Part shown: positions 6,447 through 10,537 of the stretch, piece after piece
Layout: each line of letters starts with the position of its first letter
Position numbering within the stretch: the first letter of the stretch is position 1
NCBI GenBank assembly: GCA_025449435.1
Contig: JANWJO010000120.1
Location: forward strand, 1-10,537
Reading direction: 5' to 3'
DNA length: 10,537 nt
Source: Chloroflexota bacterium
GTDB taxonomy: Bacteria > Chloroflexota > UBA4733
Made by a program: the position numbers and the translations under genes
The notes under the pieces: generated by a model
Told to the model about the DNA's origin: nothing
The model's database searches: none
The model's input: only the letters and a program-made list of their open reading frames with translations

Positions 6447-9400
6447 ATGGAGTCGGCACGGTCGAGCGGAGCCCTTGGCACCTTTGCCAGGTGGTTTGAT
6501 GCACAGCAATCCTATAGTGCCTTAACCGCGGCCAAGCATTCGCGCTTGCGCGGTGCAACCGTGTCGAACGGTGTGTGCCCCTATTGTGCCGTCGGCTGTG
6601 CTCAACTGGTCTACACCAAGGGCGGAGCTTGTATCGATATCGAAGGCGACCCGCGCAGTCCGATCAACGAGGGCAAACTGTGCCCCAAAGGTGCGAACAC
6701 CTTCCAGCTGTCGGTCAATCCGCACCGGCCCAAGCACGTGTTGTATCGGGCGCCGTTTAGCACTAAGTGGGAACCGCGACCCTTGGAGTGGGCCATGGAC
6801 CGTATCGCGCGTCTCGTCCAGCAGACCCGCGACGAAACATTCCAGGAAACCGCACCGAGTGGTGCTCCGCTCAACCATACCAGCGCCATCGGCCACCTTG
6901 GCGGCGCCACGCTGGACAACGAAGAAAACTACCTGATCAAGAAGCTGTTCACGGCGCTGGGTGTCGTCGCCATCGAAAACCAGGCTCGCATATGACATAG
7001 CGCTTCCGTGCCCAGTTTAGGCACGTCGTTCGGACGCGGCGCTGCCACCAGCTTCCAGGCCGATCTGCAGTACAGCGATTGCATCTTGATTATGGGCTCC
7101 AACATGGCGGAAGCTCACCCCGTTGGCTTTCGCTTCGTCATGAAGGCGCGCGAAAGTGGCGCCCAGGTGATCCATGTGGACCCACACTTTAGCCGCACCT
7201 CGGCAGCCGCCACCACCTACGTGCCTATACGCGCCGGCAGCGACATCGTGTTTCTAGGGGCGCTCATCAATCAGGTGCTCATGCAAGAGCGCTGGTTCAC
7301 GGAGTATGTGCTGGCGTATACCAATGCCACGACCGTCATCGACGGCCGCTACGCTGACACCGAGTCCGACCTGAGTGGACTGTTTTCCGGGTTTGACGAA
7401 GCCTCGGCCACCTACGCTCCACGCGAGCCGAGCTGGCAATATGTCCGCTCGCAAACCACCGATATCTGGAGTGAAGCTTCCGCAGACGCCCCTCCCGCCG
7501 GAAGGCCTGTCACCGATCCCACGCTGTCACATCCGAACTGTGTACTAAACATCTTGCGCCGGCACTTCGCACGCTACACGCCCGAGCTGGTCGCCCAACA
7601 ATGCGGGTGTACGGTTGAGGCGTTCATGCAAGTGGCTGAAGCGCTCATGGCCAACTCTGGCCGGGAACGTACGTCAGCGGTAGTGTATGCCCTAGGCTGG
7701 ACCCAACACACCACCGGCGTGCAAACCATCCGCGCGGCGGCGATCCTGCAGTTGCTGCTTGGTAACATGGGCCGCCCAGGTGGTGGCATCATGGCCATGC
7801 GCGGCCACGCCAGCATACAAGGATCGACGGACATTCCTACCTTGTACAACCTGTTGCCGGGGTATCTGCCACAACCAGATGCCAACAAGAATCACCAAAC
7901 GCTCAACGACTATCTTGCGGCCGAAGGGTTGTCGACTGGCGTATGGGCCGCCATGCCGGCATTTACCGTAAGCCTGCTCAAGGCTTGGTTTGGCGAGTCC
8001 GCTACAGCACACAACGAGTTTGGGTTTGGCTCTCTCCCCCGCATCGATCGTGACTTTTCGCAACTCGCCCAAACCCTGGAAATGGCCAGCGGCACCATGC
8101 GCGGCTATTTCCTCATGGGACAAAACCCAGCCGCGGGGGCGCCCAATGCCGCCCTCAATCGCGCTGCCTTGCGACAGCTCAAGTGGCTGGTCGTGCGCGA
8201 CTTGTTCCTGATCGAGAGCGCCACGTTCTGGAAGGAGGGCCCAGATCAGCCTGACCCCACGACCATCGGCACCGAAGTGTTCTTTATGCCAGCGGCGTCC
8301 GGAATAGAAAAGGCGGGAACCCTCACCAATACCGAACGCATGGTCCAATGGCACGACCAGGCCGTTGACCCCCCCGGCGATTGCCGGTCGGAACTGTGGT
8401 TCATGTGGCAACTGGGTTTGCGCCTCAAGGCGCTGTATGCTGACTCGCAGCACCAGCGCGATTGGCCAATCCGTCACCTCACCTGGGATTATGCCCATCT
8501 GGCACCACTGTGCTTGCCAGATGGCAGGGAATCGCAAACGGTTGGCGATCCCGATGCCGCGCGCGTGCTGCGCGAAATCAATGGCAGCACGGTTGCTTCC
8601 GGCGAGCAACTACATAGCTTCGACGCCCTCAGGGCCGACGGCAGCACCGCCTGTGGCTGCTGGATTTATTGTGGCGTCTATCCGGAGGAGCAGCGTAACC
8701 GCGCGGCTGAGCGCGTCGCCAGCCCTACCGACCGCGTGTACGGCCAGTGGGCGTGGGCTTGGCCTGCCAACCGCCGCTTGCTTTATAATCGGGCGAGCGC
8801 TGACCCTGCTGGCGCTCCCTGGAGTGAACGCAAGCGCTATGTCTGGTGGGACGAAGCAGCGAAAACGTGGACCGGGCCTGATGTGCCGGATTTCGAACCA
8901 TCCAAGCGGCCAGACTACCGTCCACCCGCCGGAGCGACTGGCATGGCCGCGATCGCCGGCGATGCACCATTCGTGATGAAGCCGGATGGACGGGGCTGGC
9001 TGTTCGCGCCGGCGGGACTCGCCGATGGACCGCTGCCCACGCATTTCGAGCCTGTCGAGTCGCCAGTGCCCAACCCACTGTACAAACAGCAAACCAATCC
9101 CACTGTGCGCATACCCCGGCACGAACTGAACACGCTAGCAGAGTCCGGTTCATACGACTTTCCTCACGTGGGCACCACCTATCGAGTGACGGAGCACTAC
9201 CTGAGCGGGCCGATGAGCCGTTTCGATAGCTGGCTCAATGAGCTCCAGCCTGCCATGTTTGTAGAGTTGAACGAGTCGCTGGCCCGTGACCATGCAATCG
9301 TTCTAGGTGACTGGGTGGTAGTGTCCAGCCGTCGGGGAGCCATCGAGGCGCGCGCGCTCGTGACCGATCGCATGCCTCCGCTCACCGTCCACGGACGCAT

Positions 9401-9656
9401 TCTGCATCAGATTGGCGTGCCCATTCACTTCGGCGCAGCGGGTGAGGTGGCTGGCAGCGCGGCAAATGAGCTTACCTCGATAGTGCTCGATGCCAACGTC
9501 AGCATGCACGAAGGCAAGGTGTTTGCTTGCGCCATCCGCAAAGGCCGGCTGGCGCAACGGTCGGATATCCCTTCGGAACCCACCTTCACCCGTCCACACA
9601 CCGGTGATATGCCAGACACCGCCGATAACGCGCAGCCTGAGGGACACGACGCATGA
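6447..9656 (+). CDS. fdnG: Selenocysteine-containing formate dehydrogenase, alpha (catalytic) subunit
   Basis: Oxidises formate to CO2 at a Mo/W-bis-pyranopterin site and passes electrons through one 4Fe-4S cluster to the beta subunit. An in-frame TGA at 6993-6995 (residue 183) interrupts the frame; read as Sec, the product has 1069 residues and aligns through the junction as NQARI-U-H, matching NQARV-U-H of E. coli FdnG and NQARI-C-H of Cys relatives (recalled sequences). Cluster ligands are C44, C47, C51 and C79, with K81 following. ALGWTQHT (415-422), GNMGRPGGG (439-447) and VGTTYRVTEHY (908-918) are typical of the FDH-N alpha family; the cofactor-binding C-terminal domain is complete and followed by a roughly 35-residue hydrophilic tail. 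Unlike FdnG, the N-terminus has no twin-arginine signal, so a cytoplasmic location is inferred. The beta gene overlaps the stop (ATGA). A Cys-to-stop pseudogene is the less likely alternative. Confidence 0.93.
6993..6995 (+). other. UGA selenocysteine codon (residue 183 of the alpha subunit)
   Basis: This TGA is the only stop in an otherwise open frame from 6447 to 9656. It is preceded by codons for NQARI and followed by His, the residue next to Sec in known formate dehydrogenases. The next codons (SASVPSLGTSFGRGAAT) continue the family sequence with no frame change. Recoding requires selA, selB, selC and selD, which are not in this window. Confidence 0.9.
7007..7025 (+). promoter_or_regulatory. 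Putative bacterial SECIS stem-loop
   Basis: CGTGCC (7007-7012) pairs perfectly with GGCACG (7020-7025) around the 7-base loop CAGTTTA. The stem begins 11 bases after the TGA, the same spacing as the upper stem-loop of the E. coli fdhF SECIS (recalled), and the loop contains the G and U expected of a SelB target. The bulged U and GGUCU loop of E. coli are not reproduced, which is common outside enterobacteria. The element is also coding sequence (VPSLGT). Confidence 0.65.
9639..9644 (+). promoter_or_regulatory. Ribosome binding site of the beta subunit inside the alpha gene
   Basis: GAGGGA within the last codons of the alpha gene lies 8 bases before ATG 9653, supporting that start and translation coupled to termination of the alpha subunit. 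Confidence 0.5.
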
Positions 9657-10537
9657 CGGCCTCTCAACCGCAGCCGCGGGCCTCCACGACGCCAGCGGAG
9701 TTTCGCGTTGCCGCCGACCAACCGGTTCCCGTACAGACCAGCTTACTCGGCTCCCTCGGCAAGGCTGACGCGCCTGATGAGGCTACCCAAACAGGATTCT
9801 TTACGGACTCGACACTGTGCATTGGCTGCAAGGCGTGCGAGGTTGCCTGTAAACAGTGGAACGCACTGCCGTCGGATGGATTCAACTGGCGCGGTCGTAG
9901 CCACGACAACACGGAACACCTCTCGAGCACGACCTGGCGGCACGTTAGCTTCACCGAGCTGCGGCAGCCCACGGCAGGGCTGCGCTGGCTGTTCAACAGC
10001 GACGTGTGCAAGCACTGTGAGCAGGCCCCCTGCCAGGACGTCTGTCCAACTGGAGCGATCCTCACCAACGAGTTCGGCAACGTCTACATCCAACAGGATG
10101 TGTGCAATGGCTGTGGCTACTGTGTGGCCGCCTGCCCATTTGGTGTGATCGGGCGCGGGCAGCAGGACCATACTGCGCATAAATGCACGCTGTGCTATGA
10201 CCGGCAGCGAGATGGCCTCACGCCCGCCTGCGCCAAGGCCTGCCCGACCGAATCCATTCAGTTTGGGCCTATTGCCGAGTTGCGCCAGCGAGCCAGCACT
10301 CGCCTTGCGGAATTGCGCGCTCGTGGCAACACCGATGCTTACCTCTATGGCGCTACTGGTTCCGAGCACTATTCGCCCTTGCGAGCCTTCTTCCTGCTCA
10401 CCGCCCCGCCATCGGCGTACAACTTGCCGGCCCAGCCGGTGCAACCACGCCGCAGGCTACGCGAGCGCTGGTTATGGAGTGCAGCGGCAGCGGTGACGGC
10501 TGTCGCGGTGTCCGCAGCGTGTCTGCTCAGCGCGGAA
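9653..10537 (+). CDS. fdnH: Formate dehydrogenase iron-sulfur (beta) subunit, 3' end outside the window
   Basis: Electron-transfer subunit that carries electrons from the alpha subunit to a membrane partner. The frame is open for 295 codons to the window edge. Four 4Fe-4S groups are complete: C56/59/62/66 (CIGCKACEVAC), C119/122/127/131, C151/154/157/161 (CNGCGYCVAAC) and C178/181/193/197, the same order and spacing style as E. coli FdnH. The first 48 residues are a Pro/Thr/Ala-rich extension with no export signal. After a basic patch (266-272, RRRLRER) a hydrophobic run of about 20 residues (273-292) begins, probably the C-terminal membrane anchor also found in FdnH. The basic patch just before the helix favours the cluster domain lying on the cytoplasmic side. 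A membrane gamma subunit (FdnI- or NrfD-like) is expected downstream but cannot be seen. Confidence 0.93.
   Translation, partial: MTASQPQPRASTTPAEFRVAADQPVPVQTSLLGSLGKADAPDEATQTGFFTDSTLCIGCKACEVACKQWNALPSDGFNWRGRSHDNTEHLSSTTWRHVSFTELRQPTAGLRWLFNSDVCKHCEQAPCQDVCPTGAILTNEFGNVYIQQDVCNGCGYCVAACPFGVIGRGQQDHTAHKCTLCYDRQRDGLTPACAKACPTESIQFGPIAELRQRASTRLAELRARGNTDAYLYGATGSEHYSPLRAFFLLTAPPSAYNLPAQPVQPRRRLRERWLWSAAAAVTAVAVSAACLLSAE

Noticed and set aside
6993..6995. TGA as a nonsense mutation making a pseudogene
   Set aside because: The reading frame is intact for 886 codons after it with good conservation; the TGA sits exactly at the Sec/Cys position and a SECIS-like stem follows at the expected distance.
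7692..8609. 305-codon open frame on the minus strand
   Set aside because: It is the shadow of the formate dehydrogenase gene, with no recognisable domain.
7008..9656. A separate formate dehydrogenase gene starting at GTG 7008
   Set aside because: It lacks the N-terminal cluster domain, has no ribosome binding site, and continues the upstream frame exactly through the Sec position; it is the second part of one gene.

Overview
The window is a GC-rich (roughly 60%) stretch of bacterial chromosome with seven genes, all on the + strand: pdxS - pdxT - a GNAT-like protein - a SpoIIIAA-type ATPase with an R3H domain - tmk - an Ldh2-family NAD(P)-dependent oxidoreductase - a formate dehydrogenase alpha subunit - the start of its iron-sulfur beta subunit. 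GTG starts are frequent and gaps are short. The R3H/SpoIIIAA-like ATPase directly ahead of tmk, together with an actinobacterial/Chloroflexota-like formate dehydrogenase, suggests a Chloroflexota member, perhaps Thermomicrobia/Sphaerobacter-like. This is inference from gene content only; no rRNA or other phylogenetic marker is present.

Left part (1-2852). Bases 1-226 hold no gene I can recognise, but do hold a leader with two competing inverted repeats just ahead of the pdxS ribosome binding site. pdxS and pdxT (8-base gap) encode the two subunits of the R5P-dependent pyridoxal 5'-phosphate synthase, with all principal catalytic residues in place. A GNAT-like protein that seems to be built from two related halves follows.

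Middle part (2853-5259). A 135-base gap with an inverted repeat precedes the R3H ATPase. Thymidylate kinase follows only 4 bases after it and is probably translationally coupled.

Right part (5260-10537). A 104-base gap containing an operator-like inverted repeat precedes an Ldh2-family dehydrogenase, and then comes the formate dehydrogenase operon. The alpha subunit reads as two open frames split by one in-frame TGA (6993-6995). This TGA lies exactly at the Sec/Cys ligand of the Mo/W cofactor, and a stem-loop starts 11 bases after it, so the gene is best read as one 1069-residue selenoprotein (6447-9656). The beta subunit overlaps it by ATGA, carries 16 cluster-ligand cysteines and runs off the window end just after a probable membrane helix. 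The alpha subunit has no twin-arginine signal and the beta helix is preceded by a basic patch. Both suggest an enzyme facing the cytoplasm, unlike E. coli FDH-N.

The strongest item for follow-up is the selenocysteine formate dehydrogenase, which a standard annotation would break into two genes. I see no mobile element, CRISPR array, tRNA or rRNA.
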